Origin: JAICLK01 sp036489905
GTDB lineage: Bacteria > Patescibacteriota > Saccharimonadia > Saccharimonadales > UBA4665
NCBI GenBank assembly: GCA_036489905.1
Contig: DASXEX010000047.1
Location: 1-24,849 of the forward strand
DNA: 24,849 nucleotides
Reading direction: 5' to 3'
A model generated the notes under the pieces. It saw only the letters and a program-made list of their open reading frames with translations. It was not told where the DNA came from and ran no database searches. Below are positions 8,964-16,317 of this stretch, one piece after another. The position numbers were made by a program, and so were the translations under genes. Every line of letters begins with the position of its first letter. Positions within the stretch are counted from its first letter, which is position 1.

Positions 8964-10118
8964 TTAATGAAGGGAGATGACGATTTCGTCGGGCGGATTC
9001 TCGTTGACTTGCCGAGCGATGGTTGCCACGGTGAGATCGTTGTTGTTGACATACTTTAGTGTACCAGGGTTAGGCTGACGTGTCACTGTTGCGCTTGTGG
9101 TTTTTTCTTTGGCTTGAGCGTCCGCAGCGTCGGCGTCATCGTTGGCCTTTTGCGTAGCCGATTGAGTTGCAGATTGTGCGGCCTGCGGCCGTCCTAACAG
9201 CGGCTGGATAGTCCGCATGTGTCCGTAAGAGATTTGTATGCTGTCTTTATTTTGTTGCTTAAGCCGATGAGCGAGCGCTTTTTCGGCAGCGGTAGGTTCA
9301 GCGGCCGCTACGGCAGCCGGCACGGCAGAAGCCGGTTCGTTTGGCGTGACTACCTGCGCCGGACCGGTGGTTGGCACCTGGCCGAGGAACCAGTAATCGT
9401 TTGGCGGTGATGCGGGTTTCGAGCTTGCAGTTGCTTTTGGAGCTGGCGTCAGCGTCGGTGCGTCGGCGCGGCTCATTTCTTGCTTAATGCGTTCGCGATG
9501 CTCGACGTTCGACTTCTCGATCATTTGGTCGAATTGTCTGGCAATGGGACTATTTTTTTCGTCAAGCATATCCTCGGCCGGCTGTATGTCGCCGTCCGAC
9601 TGAGCTTGCGGCGTCGCGCTGAGACCGAGAAGCCGGTCGGACTCAGCGGTACTGGCGCCGGAAAGCGCGGCGTTCATGTGTGCGGCGTCTACGTCTTTGA
9701 CAACCCAGCCGCGGCTGTCGAGCGTGTCGGCCAACGCCTTGAGCCGGCTTGTCACCTCGGTTTCCGACAAGCCATTGGTATAGATCGGGTCGACACGTTT
9801 GGGCGCCGTCACGGTCACGAGTTCTTTGACTCCACTTTGGTCCCAAATGCGCCGGCGCGGCTTCAACATAAAACGTACTTTGGCAAGCGCCCAAATCTCA
9901 GTTGGTTGCTCACGCCCCCACGGAAACGCAAAAAACCCAAAAATCAGCGCCGGTGGCAAAAATATAGCCATAAAATATGCCGCATGCTTTGTCACCACCA
10001 CCAAACAAATATAAAGACACACGATGCACGTAATCGCGTACAGAAACTGCCTGAGCGTCAACGGCCCGACCAGCTTATCCTCAGCCTCGATATCCTGCAG
10101 AACTTTATACGTTGCCAT
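8964..10118 (-). CDS. prgI: PrgI-family T4SS inner-membrane protein (VirB3-like) with long cytosolic tail
   Basis: A 384-aa protein. The opening MATYKVLQDIEAEDKLVGPL followed by LTLRQFLYA is the typical PrgI start. Two transmembrane helices lie at about 26-43 and 46-65, then FPWGREQPTEIWALAKVRFM and the KPRRRIWDQ motif seen at the end of the conserved domain (to about residue 95). The remaining 290 residues are Ala/Pro/Gln-rich and probably extended, ending in a short ordered segment (DLTVATIARQVNENPPDEIVISLH). PrgI proteins are functional equivalents of VirB3 and sit next to VirB4. AGGG lies 7 nt before the ATG, and a TATACT box at 10135-10130 may give local transcription after the TA cassette. 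Its first 45 bp recur in decayed form at 10802-10849. Confidence 0.9.
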   Translation of the reverse strand: MATYKVLQDIEAEDKLVGPLTLRQFLYAITCIVCLYICLVVVTKHAAYFMAIFLPPALIFGFFAFPWGREQPTEIWALAKVRFMLKPRRRIWDQSGVKELVTVTAPKRVDPIYTNGLSETEVTSRLKALADTLDSRGWVVKDVDAAHMNAALSGASTAESDRLLGLSATPQAQSDGDIQPAEDMLDEKNSPIARQFDQMIEKSNVEHRERIKQEMSRADAPTLTPAPKATASSKPASPPNDYWFLGQVPTTGPAQVVTPNEPASAVPAAVAAAEPTAAEKALAHRLKQQNKDSIQISYGHMRTIQPLLGRPQAAQSATQSATQKANDDADAADAQAKEKTTSATVTRQPNPGTLKYVNNNDLTVATIARQVNENPPDEIVISLH

Positions 10119-10137
10119 AACTTACCCTAAGTATAAC
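10070..10137 (-). repeat. Copy A of duplicated prgI 5' end (intact)
   Basis: This stretch covers the first 49 nt of prgI, its ribosome-binding region and the TATACT box. It aligns with 10802-10868: the shared core CCTCGATATCCTGCAGAACT is exact on the plus strand, and the similarity continues through the start codon to ATAACCGA with a few substitutions and small gaps. The two copies flank the toxin-antitoxin pair as direct repeats. Confidence 0.8.
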
Positions 10138-10182
10138 CGAAAAAAATAAGCTTGCTAGGATTCAACGATAATTTGACGGCAA

Positions 10183-10446
10183 CTAACGTCGGTAAATGTC
10201 GCGACGATGACGAATGCGCAACACCACGATGGTTGCACCGTCAACGTCAAAAGAAACCCGATAATCCCCCACTCGCCACCGAAAGGTGCCTATTTTGGAG
10301 TTCACCAGGCGGTTCGCAAAACTCAAAGCATCCGGCTGTTCCAAAAAGTAAGCGAGTTTCTGCTTAAGTCGCCGCTTGGCAGGTTCGCTCAAGCTCTCAA
10401 GGTCTTTGACGGCCGTTTTGGTAATAACAAGAGTGTAGCGAGACAT
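10183..10446 (-). CDS. RelE/ParE-superfamily toxin
   Basis: An 87-aa protein of the usual size for the RelE/ParE toxin fold. It opens with YTLVITKTAVKDLESL, has the central basic helix AKRRLKQKLAYFL, and then IGTFRWRVGDYRVSFDVDG followed by VVLRIRHRRDIYR, the standard strand-turn-strand C-terminus of RelE-like mRNA interferases. The basic and aromatic residues near the C-terminus (Arg-Ile-Arg-His-Arg-Arg, Tyr) fit a ribosome-dependent RNase. A ParE-like gyrase poison is not excluded by sequence alone. It starts 2 nt after the antitoxin stop, so it is co-transcribed and probably neutralised by that protein. Confidence 0.9.
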   Translation of the reverse strand: MSRYTLVITKTAVKDLESLSEPAKRRLKQKLAYFLEQPDALSFANRLVNSKIGTFRWRVGDYRVSFDVDGATIVVLRIRHRRDIYRR

Positions 10447-10448
10447 CG

Positions 10449-10700
10449 TTAGATGTTTCCGAACACCTCGTCCAAACTAAAAACCTGTCTGCTCTTATAG
10501 TCTGCCCGCGCCTTTTTAATGCTTGCTACGTACTTTGGGTCGCCTGCCTCCAGTAAATCTTCCAGCGTGTCAATATCTATGAGTGCAGCTTTGAGCTGCC
10601 CGCGCCTTTTTACCAACAGCGTTTCACCCTTGCCTACCAGGTCAATCGATTCGCCAAGGTTATTCCTTAGATCTGTACTGTCTATGGTTTTTGTAGACAC
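10449..10700 (-). CDS. Phd/YefM-family antitoxin
   Basis: An 83-aa protein from the GTG start chosen here. The N-terminal half, MSTKTIDSTDLRNNLGESID then LVGKGETLLVKRRGQLKAALI, matches the Phd/YefM DNA-binding antitoxin fold; the C-terminal half (ADYKSRQVFSLDEVFGNI) is the toxin-binding tail. An ATG at 10709 is in frame, but the strong AGGAAGGG ribosome-binding sequence directly abuts it. The GTG at 10700 is 9 nt from that site and gives a typical Phd start, so I prefer it. It should bind its own promoter, where a symmetric 28-bp element overlaps the -10 box. It sits between the 562-aa T4SS gene and prgI, on the same strand. Confidence 0.88.
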   Translation of the reverse strand: MSTKTIDSTDLRNNLGESIDLVGKGETLLVKRRGQLKAALIDIDTLEDLLEAGDPKYVASIKKARADYKSRQVFSLDEVFGNI

Positions 10701-10716
10701 GCAATGCATCCCTTCC

Positions 10717-10744
10717 TACAATTGATTTGTACATTTAGATTGTA
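10717..10744. promoter_or_regulatory. Symmetric operator-like element of the toxin-antitoxin promoter
   Basis: Three 6-bp elements lie at regular spacing: TACAAT (10717-10722), the palindrome TGTACA (10728-10733) and ATTGTA (10739-10744). The outer pair are reverse complements, and all three share one dyad centre at 10730.5. The element overlaps the minus-strand -10 box and the start of the transcript, which is where an autorepressing Phd/YefM antitoxin would bind. Confidence 0.6.
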
Positions 10745-10767
10745 TGGTAGCGCATCCATTCTGTCAA
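10739..10767 (-). promoter_or_regulatory. Sigma70-type promoter of the antitoxin-toxin operon
   Basis: On the minus strand, TTGACA (10767-10762, perfect -35) and TACAAT (10744-10739, 5/6) are separated by 17 bp. The predicted start lies near 10732, giving a leader of about 30 nt to the GTG at 10700. This is the best promoter match in the window. Confidence 0.85.
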
Positions 10768-10801
10768 ACCTGCACCACAATCAAACCATCAAGGGCTTTG
10801 G

Positions 10802-10868
10802 CCAGCTTGTCTTCCGCCTCGATATCCTGCAGAACTTTATCGTCGCCATGCTTTGTAGGCATAACCGA
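10802..10868 (-). repeat. Copy B of duplicated prgI 5' end (decayed)
   Basis: The minus strand reads ATGGCGACGATAAAG then TTCTGCAGGATATCGAGGC, matching the prgI start except for one deleted base in codon 3-4, which shifts the frame, and several substitutions. Homology stops within codon 15-16 of prgI and extends upstream through the start codon to the sequence matching the prgI -10 region (TATACT has become TATGCC). It is a dead gene start left upstream of the toxin-antitoxin cassette. Confidence 0.78.
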
Positions 10869-10906
10869 GGGCTACTACGCGGCTCAAGGTTTTGCACGGA
10901 TAAAAA

Positions 10907-12595
10907 CTAGAAAAGCGGACGGTCGGGCCGATAGGTTGGAGGTGGCGCGGCAGTATGCGGCTGCGGCCTGCTAGCCGGGCGTTTGGCGGCGTTCGTGTAA
11001 GGAGTGCCAAGGAGGTTACCGATAGTAAAGAGTACGCCCGCTGCCAGGTTAGCTACTTTGTCGCGCCGAGACACGTTGAGCTCCTCCATGGCAGTCACGA
11101 GCGCTTTTCGTGTCCAGTCAATTGCACCCGGATCTCCATTCGGTATAGTCATTGCCCTCAAAATGGATGAGGCGAACCTCTCGTATCCGTTGTTTCCTAC
11201 GAGCTTCCTAAGCGCGCCGGCTCGCATATGATCGGCTCTATCAGTGGAGCTTTCAAGTCTGCCAATAGCATCGTCGGAAAACTCAGCGAGCCTGCGGCGT
11301 AGTTCGGCGCGGTAATCTCCGCCACGTCCAGGACGAGCCGCTGATTGCTCCAGGGCAGCCTTTAGCAGGTCGGCCATCTCGACGCCAATCACTTCGGGGG
11401 ATTTTGCTCCTGTTGAGCGTAGCACTCTGCTAACTACGGGCACCGGTTTAGTGGCGTTAACCACTGCCCTTCGCGTTTTCATCCACCCCATGTTGGTACC
11501 TGGGATAGTACGTTCAGTTTGCTTTACTACTGCTGCATACATTTTCTGGCCGACGTCGTACAGAGTTAACGGTTTGGCTCGTTTGCTTTCTTCAACGATA
11601 TGGGGTCTTTCGACCACGCCATGCTCACCAATTTCTACTACATCTGCTCTTGCAAGCGGCAGGAATTTATCGAGGTATGCTTGGCTTGGGCGGCTTTCAC
11701 GGATATATTTCAAGCACGCACCCCAGCTAGGTTGCCCGCTCGCTGCCTTAGTCACTCCGGGCGTCTCCACTAGCACAAAGCCAGAGTTAAAATAGGCGCG
11801 GGCAACTTCTGAGTCGGAGCCAGAGTCCAGCAAAAGCTGACCATCGATCCCTGAATTTGGGTGGGCAGTAATAATTCCTCGGCGAACCAGCTCTTGGACG
11901 GTGCTCCACATGAAGCGTTCCCTGGCGTCTTCCCGCGCAACTTCTCGTTCTCGCTCATGTCCGTCATCGCCCCCCAGGCTGTGCATATACTCAGGTGTTC
12001 TGTCTGGCAGTTGAAGATCGCTGCGCAGTTTTCTGGGGTTGGCACGTCCGCCATTTTCGTGTATCTTGCGCGCCAGGGTTGCGAGCAACGCGGCCGCCCG
12101 CTGTTCGGCCATCGTTTCGGCGCGCTCAGAGCCATTCCCATTTCCGGCTTCCCATGCTGACGGCTGCGGTTGCTGTCCGCCATTGCCGCGGCCGCCTTGG
12201 CCTCCGGCGGCAGGTTGAGGTACTCCACCGGCTTGTTCTTTTCCTGTGGCTCGCCGGCGTACCTGTGCAGCGCTTCCTGCCGGCTGGCCTTGCGGAGGTT
12301 GTGCCGTGCCACCGCCAGTCGAGGTGCTTCCCGGTTGGTTCGGACGGCTGCGAGCTCGAACGTAGTATTGAGTTAAACCGCTGTCGTCGCCGGGCGCGGC
12401 ACCAGGTTCCGCTGCCGGCTCCGGAGACGCCGTCGTTGGGCTTGCGCCAGCTTCGGGTGCTAATTCCAGTCCGTCTGCATCGTCGGGTGAAGCGTACACC
12501 TCCTCGCCGGTCTCTGGATCTCGGAACGGCTCCAAGTCCAAGATGTCTCCACTCGATGGTGCCGTGTCTTGCTGGCTGGGTTGCTGCTCGCTCAT
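10907..12595 (-). CDS. 562-aa soluble protein of the T4SS block, unknown family
   Basis: Residues 1-165 are low-complexity (Pro, Gly, Gln, Ala, Ser), probably disordered. Residues about 165-520 are predicted ordered and mostly helical, with many charged residues: AALLATLARKIHENGGRANP, then RERFMWSTVQELVRRGIITAHP (reminiscent of a winged-helix turn), GYERFASSILRAM, and WTRKALVTAMEELNVSRRDKV. The C-terminal 40 residues are Pro/Arg-rich again. I see no signal peptide; a weakly hydrophobic stretch (VANLAAGVLFTIGNLLG, about 513-529) might touch the membrane. The gene has its own promoter-like sequence upstream and lies between the VirB6-like gene and the TA-prgI region. A cytosolic adaptor or substrate-handling role at the base of the T4SS is conceivable but only inferred. 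Confidence 0.75.
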   Translation of the reverse strand: MSEQQPSQQDTAPSSGDILDLEPFRDPETGEEVYASPDDADGLELAPEAGASPTTASPEPAAEPGAAPGDDSGLTQYYVRARSRPNQPGSTSTGGGTAQPPQGQPAGSAAQVRRRATGKEQAGGVPQPAAGGQGGRGNGGQQPQPSAWEAGNGNGSERAETMAEQRAAALLATLARKIHENGGRANPRKLRSDLQLPDRTPEYMHSLGGDDGHEREREVAREDARERFMWSTVQELVRRGIITAHPNSGIDGQLLLDSGSDSEVARAYFNSGFVLVETPGVTKAASGQPSWGACLKYIRESRPSQAYLDKFLPLARADVVEIGEHGVVERPHIVEESKRAKPLTLYDVGQKMYAAVVKQTERTIPGTNMGWMKTRRAVVNATKPVPVVSRVLRSTGAKSPEVIGVEMADLLKAALEQSAARPGRGGDYRAELRRRLAEFSDDAIGRLESSTDRADHMRAGALRKLVGNNGYERFASSILRAMTIPNGDPGAIDWTRKALVTAMEELNVSRRDKVANLAAGVLFTIGNLLGTPYTNAAKRPASRPQPHTAAPPPTYRPDRPLF

Positions 12596-12635
12596 AGGTG
12601 ACTTAGATTGTTAGTTAATGTCTGCGTATGCTTAA

Positions 12636-12664
12636 ACATTAGCATAAACATGACAATAAGTCAA
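12636..12664 (-). promoter_or_regulatory. Promoter upstream of the 562-aa T4SS gene
   Basis: On the minus strand TTGACT (12664-12659) and TAATGT (12641-12636) are separated by 17 bp, and TGC directly before the -10 makes it an extended -10. The leader is about 33-40 nt. A near-perfect 12-nt direct repeat (ATGTTTATGCTA then ATGTTTAAGCAT) spans the -10 box and could be a regulator site. It suggests that the lower T4SS genes can be transcribed independently of the VirB6-like gene. Confidence 0.6.
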
Positions 12665-12713
12665 TCATGCGACTTACTAGGTTAGTAGACATACTGCCGT
12701 TGGGCGGCTACAT

Positions 12714-15116
12714 CTAGTGACCTTGGGTGTCTTCGGGCGGGTGTAGATTAGGGTCACGGCCTTCCCGAACTCCGAGTTCGCGACGCCGTTCAAGCACGCC
12801 TTGTTCGCCAGTGCGTGCGTCCGGGGCGCGTTCGCGGAGTTCCTCAATATCCTTACGAACAGTTATCATAGTGCCGTCCTTGCCTATCACGCCCGCACCC
12901 AGAACCTGTTGGCCAAATGCTGTTTGCTTAGTCTTACTTTCGTTACCGAGTCGGTCGTACATGCCCATTATAGTAGCAGCCTGCTTCTCGACCTCTCGCC
13001 TATCACCGCTACGCTTAGCTTCGTTATAACGGTCCAGGTAGCCTGGCGCAAGGGCTCGCACTGCCCGGAAGTGGCCGCCGAGGACAGCACCCGCGTTGGA
13101 CTCGTCCTGAATTTCGTTGCGCAAACTTCTTGACTGATCTTCAGTGACAAGATCAATGCCCCGCGCCCCACCCTGATACGCCGCAGTGCTTGCCGCGACT
13201 TGACCTATTGTACTGCCCCACCCAGTTGCGGAATAGTCAGGACGTGCGGGGTTGCTTTTTATTACTCCTGCAGCATCGCTTTCACTCATCAAGCCTGCGG
13301 CCACGAGCGGAGCGGCAGCTCCGTAGATGGCAGCTTGGTTAGCACGGAGATCACCCCTGTCATAGGCGCCATTGGAGGCGCCAGCCGCCTTAAACGCCGC
13401 AACTTGCATAGCACCGCTGCCCATTTGCGCACCATAGCCGACCTCCAGCCTTCCTAGTGCTGCCTGGGCTTGGGTATTTGTATACCCTCTCCCCATATAC
13501 GCGTCTACGAACCTGCCTCTAGTCATGCCTACCTGTGCTGCCAATTCGTTGGCATCATCGTCGCCCGACGTAAAGCCTTCGTCTTCTTGCAGCGTTTTTG
13601 CGGCTCCAGCTAGACGCATCTTCTGCACATTGCCAGCGTATTTTCTCCGGCCTCTGCCTGTGAGCATATTCCCACCAAGCGTTGCGCGGCGGTAGACTTT
13701 GCCTAGAGCATTGGCGCCTACGAAGCCACCGCGGTCTTCACGCGCCTGGTTGAAGCGGTTGGCCGCTTGCCCGCGACGAAATTTCGAGAGGCCGGTGTGG
13801 AGGCCACCAGACTTGTCTCGCACAACGCCGTGGATCGCGCCCAGTGTGCCGCCGGCAAACTTGAACGCCATGGGAAGCAATAGGTAAGGAAGGAAGTATG
13901 CGATAAAAGCGGTGATTTGGTTTACGGTAGCATTGCCCGGGCTGTTATACGTGACTACCGCGAACACCCTGCCTGCGGCAATCATGGCAGAGATGATCGG
14001 GAATACGATTAACATGGAGATAAGGGTGTCTCTCCAAAACTGCCAGACTTTTTCGGTATTCGGCAGGATGTAGCAGGCCAGGGCAAGCGGCGCCATGATA
14101 ACTAACATTATAATGACGATCTTTCGGACGATCAGCACGACAAACGCGACGAGCAGCGCCACAAAGGCAGTGAGCGCAAAGGACAAAAGGCCTATGAGCC
14201 CCAGTGCAAGTATTCCCGCTGCCCCCACTATGAAACCAACCGACGTGGCACCGTTACCAACATTAACGGTGTCCTTCAGGTACTTGCTCGTCGTAAAGGG
14301 TTGGTAAATTATGTAGCGTATGCCATTACCGACATCATTACTCAGGCCAATAAGAAACTCCAACACATACCAGGATAGCGTTATGAAAATTATCATCACT
14401 ACCATGCGCGGTAAAATCTTGCGGATGGTGTAAGCGTCGATAAAGTCCATGCCTAGTCCCTGGGCAATCAGCATAATCAGCCCGGCAATAATGATTATGC
14501 CTATCGCAAAAAGCCGGAACGTACTCCACGCCGACTTAAAGCCGTCACCGGTTGGGTTGCTGCCGAAAGTGGCGCTGGTATTGACCGTAAGCATGCTGTC
14601 GATGGCCGAGGTCAAATCATTGACCGCGCTTTGGGCGGCATCCACCAACGGACATATGAACCAGTTCAGCGGGTTAAACGACAGGATCGTACATTGCAGT
14701 TCCGGCTCTTTGCCGTTGCCGGAGCCGCTAGGAGGAGGAACGACGCTGTTGTATGTGTTCGATAGGGATATGGTGGTAGTCTTAGGGTCGCTACAGGTGA
14801 CCGCGTCATGCGGCCCAACATGAGCTGTTTCTGTTGTTACGTTCACGCTCTTGGCGGTTTTGTAGCTAGTGCTACTGTTACCGACTTTCATGACCATGGG
14901 GCACTGTGGAGTGCCCGATGTGGTGAGTGTCATAACGTTGCCGCTTACGCTGTACTTTGTCCATGTTCCGCTATCATAGGAAATGTCAGATTGGTCAGTC
15001 CATGCCGCGCTGGCAGCGTAAGCAGGTGCTGCACTCAGTAGCGGTAGCGCAAGAGTAATTAAGAATCCTGCCAATAGGGCTACAGGCCACCAGCGAGATT
15101 TTTTTGCGCGCATCAT
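12714..15116 (-). CDS. VirB6/TrbL-like polytopic T4SS membrane protein with long C-terminal domain
   Basis: An 800-aa protein. A signal peptide comes first (RAKKSRWW then a hydrophobic core ending near AYAASA, about residue 35), then an extracytoplasmic domain of about 130 residues. Next are about six membrane helices between residues 200 and 430: LFAIGIIIIAGLIMLIAQGL, MVVMIIFITLSWYVLEFLI, the long hydrophobic double or triple span ALGLIGLLSFALTAFVALLV onward, and DTLISMLIVFPIISAMIAAG. This topology is that of VirB6/TrbL channel proteins. The last 370 residues are soluble, Ala/Gly/Arg-rich and without a recognised motif; such extensions are known in extended VirB6 proteins. Two ATGs are adjacent (15116, 15113). 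An extended -10 box ends 9 nt before the first, so the mRNA is probably leaderless. It is the first gene of the minus-strand block, divergent from the pilins. Confidence 0.85.
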   Translation of the reverse strand: MMRAKKSRWWPVALLAGFLITLALPLLSAAPAYAASAAWTDQSDISYDSGTWTKYSVSGNVMTLTTSGTPQCPMVMKVGNSSTSYKTAKSVNVTTETAHVGPHDAVTCSDPKTTTISLSNTYNSVVPPPSGSGNGKEPELQCTILSFNPLNWFICPLVDAAQSAVNDLTSAIDSMLTVNTSATFGSNPTGDGFKSAWSTFRLFAIGIIIIAGLIMLIAQGLGMDFIDAYTIRKILPRMVVMIIFITLSWYVLEFLIGLSNDVGNGIRYIIYQPFTTSKYLKDTVNVGNGATSVGFIVGAAGILALGLIGLLSFALTAFVALLVAFVVLIVRKIVIIMLVIMAPLALACYILPNTEKVWQFWRDTLISMLIVFPIISAMIAAGRVFAVVTYNSPGNATVNQITAFIAYFLPYLLLPMAFKFAGGTLGAIHGVVRDKSGGLHTGLSKFRRGQAANRFNQAREDRGGFVGANALGKVYRRATLGGNMLTGRGRRKYAGNVQKMRLAGAAKTLQEDEGFTSGDDDANELAAQVGMTRGRFVDAYMGRGYTNTQAQAALGRLEVGYGAQMGSGAMQVAAFKAAGASNGAYDRGDLRANQAAIYGAAAPLVAAGLMSESDAAGVIKSNPARPDYSATGWGSTIGQVAASTAAYQGGARGIDLVTEDQSRSLRNEIQDESNAGAVLGGHFRAVRALAPGYLDRYNEAKRSGDRREVEKQAATIMGMYDRLGNESKTKQTAFGQQVLGAGVIGKDGTMITVRKDIEELRERAPDARTGEQGVLERRRELGVREGRDPNLHPPEDTQGH

Positions 15117-15125
15117 TTATATTTG

Positions 15126-15134
15126 TTTATACCA
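15126..15134 (-). promoter_or_regulatory. Extended -10 promoter of the VirB6-like gene
   Basis: The minus strand reads TGG then TATAAA, an extended -10 motif, without a good -35 box. The -10 ends 9 nt before the ATG at 15116, so transcription should begin 1-3 nt before the start codon, and there is no Shine-Dalgarno sequence. Confidence 0.6.
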
Positions 15135-15205
15135 CAAGCGGTGTTCTTTTTCACTAGAAGCGTAAACATTATGTCTCGGCACGACCGGACAATACACCGA
15201 GGCAG

Positions 15206-15234
15206 TTGATTGGGGGCAGCAATAGCGATATAGT
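15206..15234 (+). promoter_or_regulatory. Promoter of the pilin operon
   Basis: TTGATT (15206-15211) and TATAGT (15229-15234) are separated by exactly 17 bp. The expected start is at about 15241, just before the ATG at 15243, so the first pilin mRNA is predicted to be leaderless. It is divergent from the promoter of the VirB6-like gene about 75 bp away, which would allow joint control of the two T4SS operons. Confidence 0.7.
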
Positions 15235-15242
15235 TTTGATAC

Positions 15243-15914
15243 ATGATCATTTTAGGCAAAGTCCGCCAAGTAATACGCCAGAGCCATCGACTGCGTGTGA
15301 TTATGCTCAGTTCTGCTGTGCCGGCAGCCCTGCTTTTTACCACGGCGCCAGCTTTTGCCGTAGCGGCACCGCAGCCGGGTGGCGGTGGCGGTAGCGCCAC
15401 AAGCACTGCCAGATGCGCGATATTATATCAAGGCGCAGTAACCTGCCCGTCAGCAATTAGCGGCAACCCAAAAAATAAAGGCACTTGCTGGTATAACGAC
15501 CCGGGAAACCCGGACGTTCCGCACGCGGTCGACGGTTTTTATAAGGCAAGCAGCTGCAGCAGCGACGTTTTTAAAAACGACCTATGTATTGGTGTCGTAT
15601 CGAACCAACCAAAATCGTGTGGTGTCCAGGCAGCTCAAGATCCTGCTCTGACGACGTGCACCCCGAGCAAATGTGACCTGGTAAAGAAGTACATAAATCC
15701 GCTCATTGCCGTTCTGGCTGGCGCGGTAGGATTGGCGGCGACCATCGGCATTGTGTTTGGCAGTATCCAGTATGCGTCGTCATCCGGCGACCCGCAAAAA
15801 GCCGCGGCGGCAAAAGGCCACATCCAAAATGCCGTCGTTGCATTGATAGGATTCTTCTTGCTCTTTGCCCTGCTCTCTTGGCTCATTCCCGGAGGGTTAC
15901 TTAATGGGAAATAG
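15243..15914 (+). CDS. VirB2-like pilin paralog 1, cysteine-rich
   Basis: A 223-aa protein, the longest of six. A basic n-region and hydrophobic core end near PAFAVA (about residue 41), followed by AAPQPGGGGGS, which is shared with the next paralog. The exported region (about 42-150) has eight cysteines (58, 68, 82, 105, 115, 126, 139, 144), likely disulfide-bonded. Two C-terminal helices (about 152-177 and 194-215) enclose the pilin loop SSSGDPQKAAAAKGHI. The ATG at 15243 fits a leaderless start; an internal ATG at 15303 would give a shorter signal peptide. First gene of the operon; its end overlaps the next gene by 11 nt. The extra ectodomain suggests a specialised (tip or adhesin-like) subunit, an inference. 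Confidence 0.85.
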   Translation: MIILGKVRQVIRQSHRLRVIMLSSAVPAALLFTTAPAFAVAAPQPGGGGGSATSTARCAILYQGAVTCPSAISGNPKNKGTCWYNDPGNPDVPHAVDGFYKASSCSSDVFKNDLCIGVVSNQPKSCGVQAAQDPALTTCTPSKCDLVKKYINPLIAVLAGAVGLAATIGIVFGSIQYASSSGDPQKAAAAKGHIQNAVVALIGFFLLFALLSWLIPGGLLNGK

Positions 15915-16317
15915 CGCGCCGGCAAAATTTTTGGCGCTCAACTTCCTCTATAACTTTGCGAAAGCGGCACCACAGCCAGGCGGCGGTGGGGGCGGCTCAA
16001 CCTGCACTCATAACTTTTTTGGTATTCCTACCTGGTATTCCTACCTGAAGCTGAACGGTTCATGCCAGGTTATTAATTTCCAAGTTCCCCAAGACTTTTT
16101 GCTGATTCTGCTGGCGCTGATTGATATAGGTCTGCACATAGCCGGGCTGGTGGCGATAGGGTTTGTGATTTACGGAGGCATCCAGTTTGTAACGAGCCGC
16201 GGCGAACCGGATCAGGCTGCCAAGGCGCGCTCGACGGTTATCGATGCGCTGGTAGGTCTGATGCTCGCGCTTGTTTCGGTAGGTATCGTTTCATTTTTGG
16301 GGAATAGACTGGGATGA
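15904..16317 (+). CDS. VirB2-like pilin paralog 2
   Basis: A 137-aa protein. The start at 15904 is fixed by GGAGGG 7 nt upstream; it overlaps the preceding gene by 11 nt. A longer in-frame reading from 15865 is rejected. The N-terminus (MGNSAPAKFLALNFLYNFAK) is only weakly signal-like and leads into AAPQPGGGGGG, nearly identical to paralog 1. The mature part has two cysteines, then two helices (LLILLALIDIGLHIAGLVAI and ALVGLMLALVSVGIVSFLG) around the loop GGIQFVTSRGEPDQAAKAR. It ends in an ATGA overlap with the next gene, so the two are translationally coupled. Confidence 0.85.
   Translation: MGNSAPAKFLALNFLYNFAKAAPQPGGGGGGSTCTHNFFGIPTWYSYLKLNGSCQVINFQVPQDFLLILLALIDIGLHIAGLVAIGFVIYGGIQFVTSRGEPDQAAKARSTVIDALVGLMLALVSVGIVSFLGNRLG

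Noticed and set aside
11770..12312. 180-aa minus-strand ORF
   Set aside because: It overlaps the 562-aa gene in another frame, in its low-complexity G+C-rich part.
15865..15903. Longer N-terminus for pilin paralog 2
   Set aside because: It would overlap paralog 1 by 50 nt; the ATG at 15904 has GGAGGG at the best spacing.
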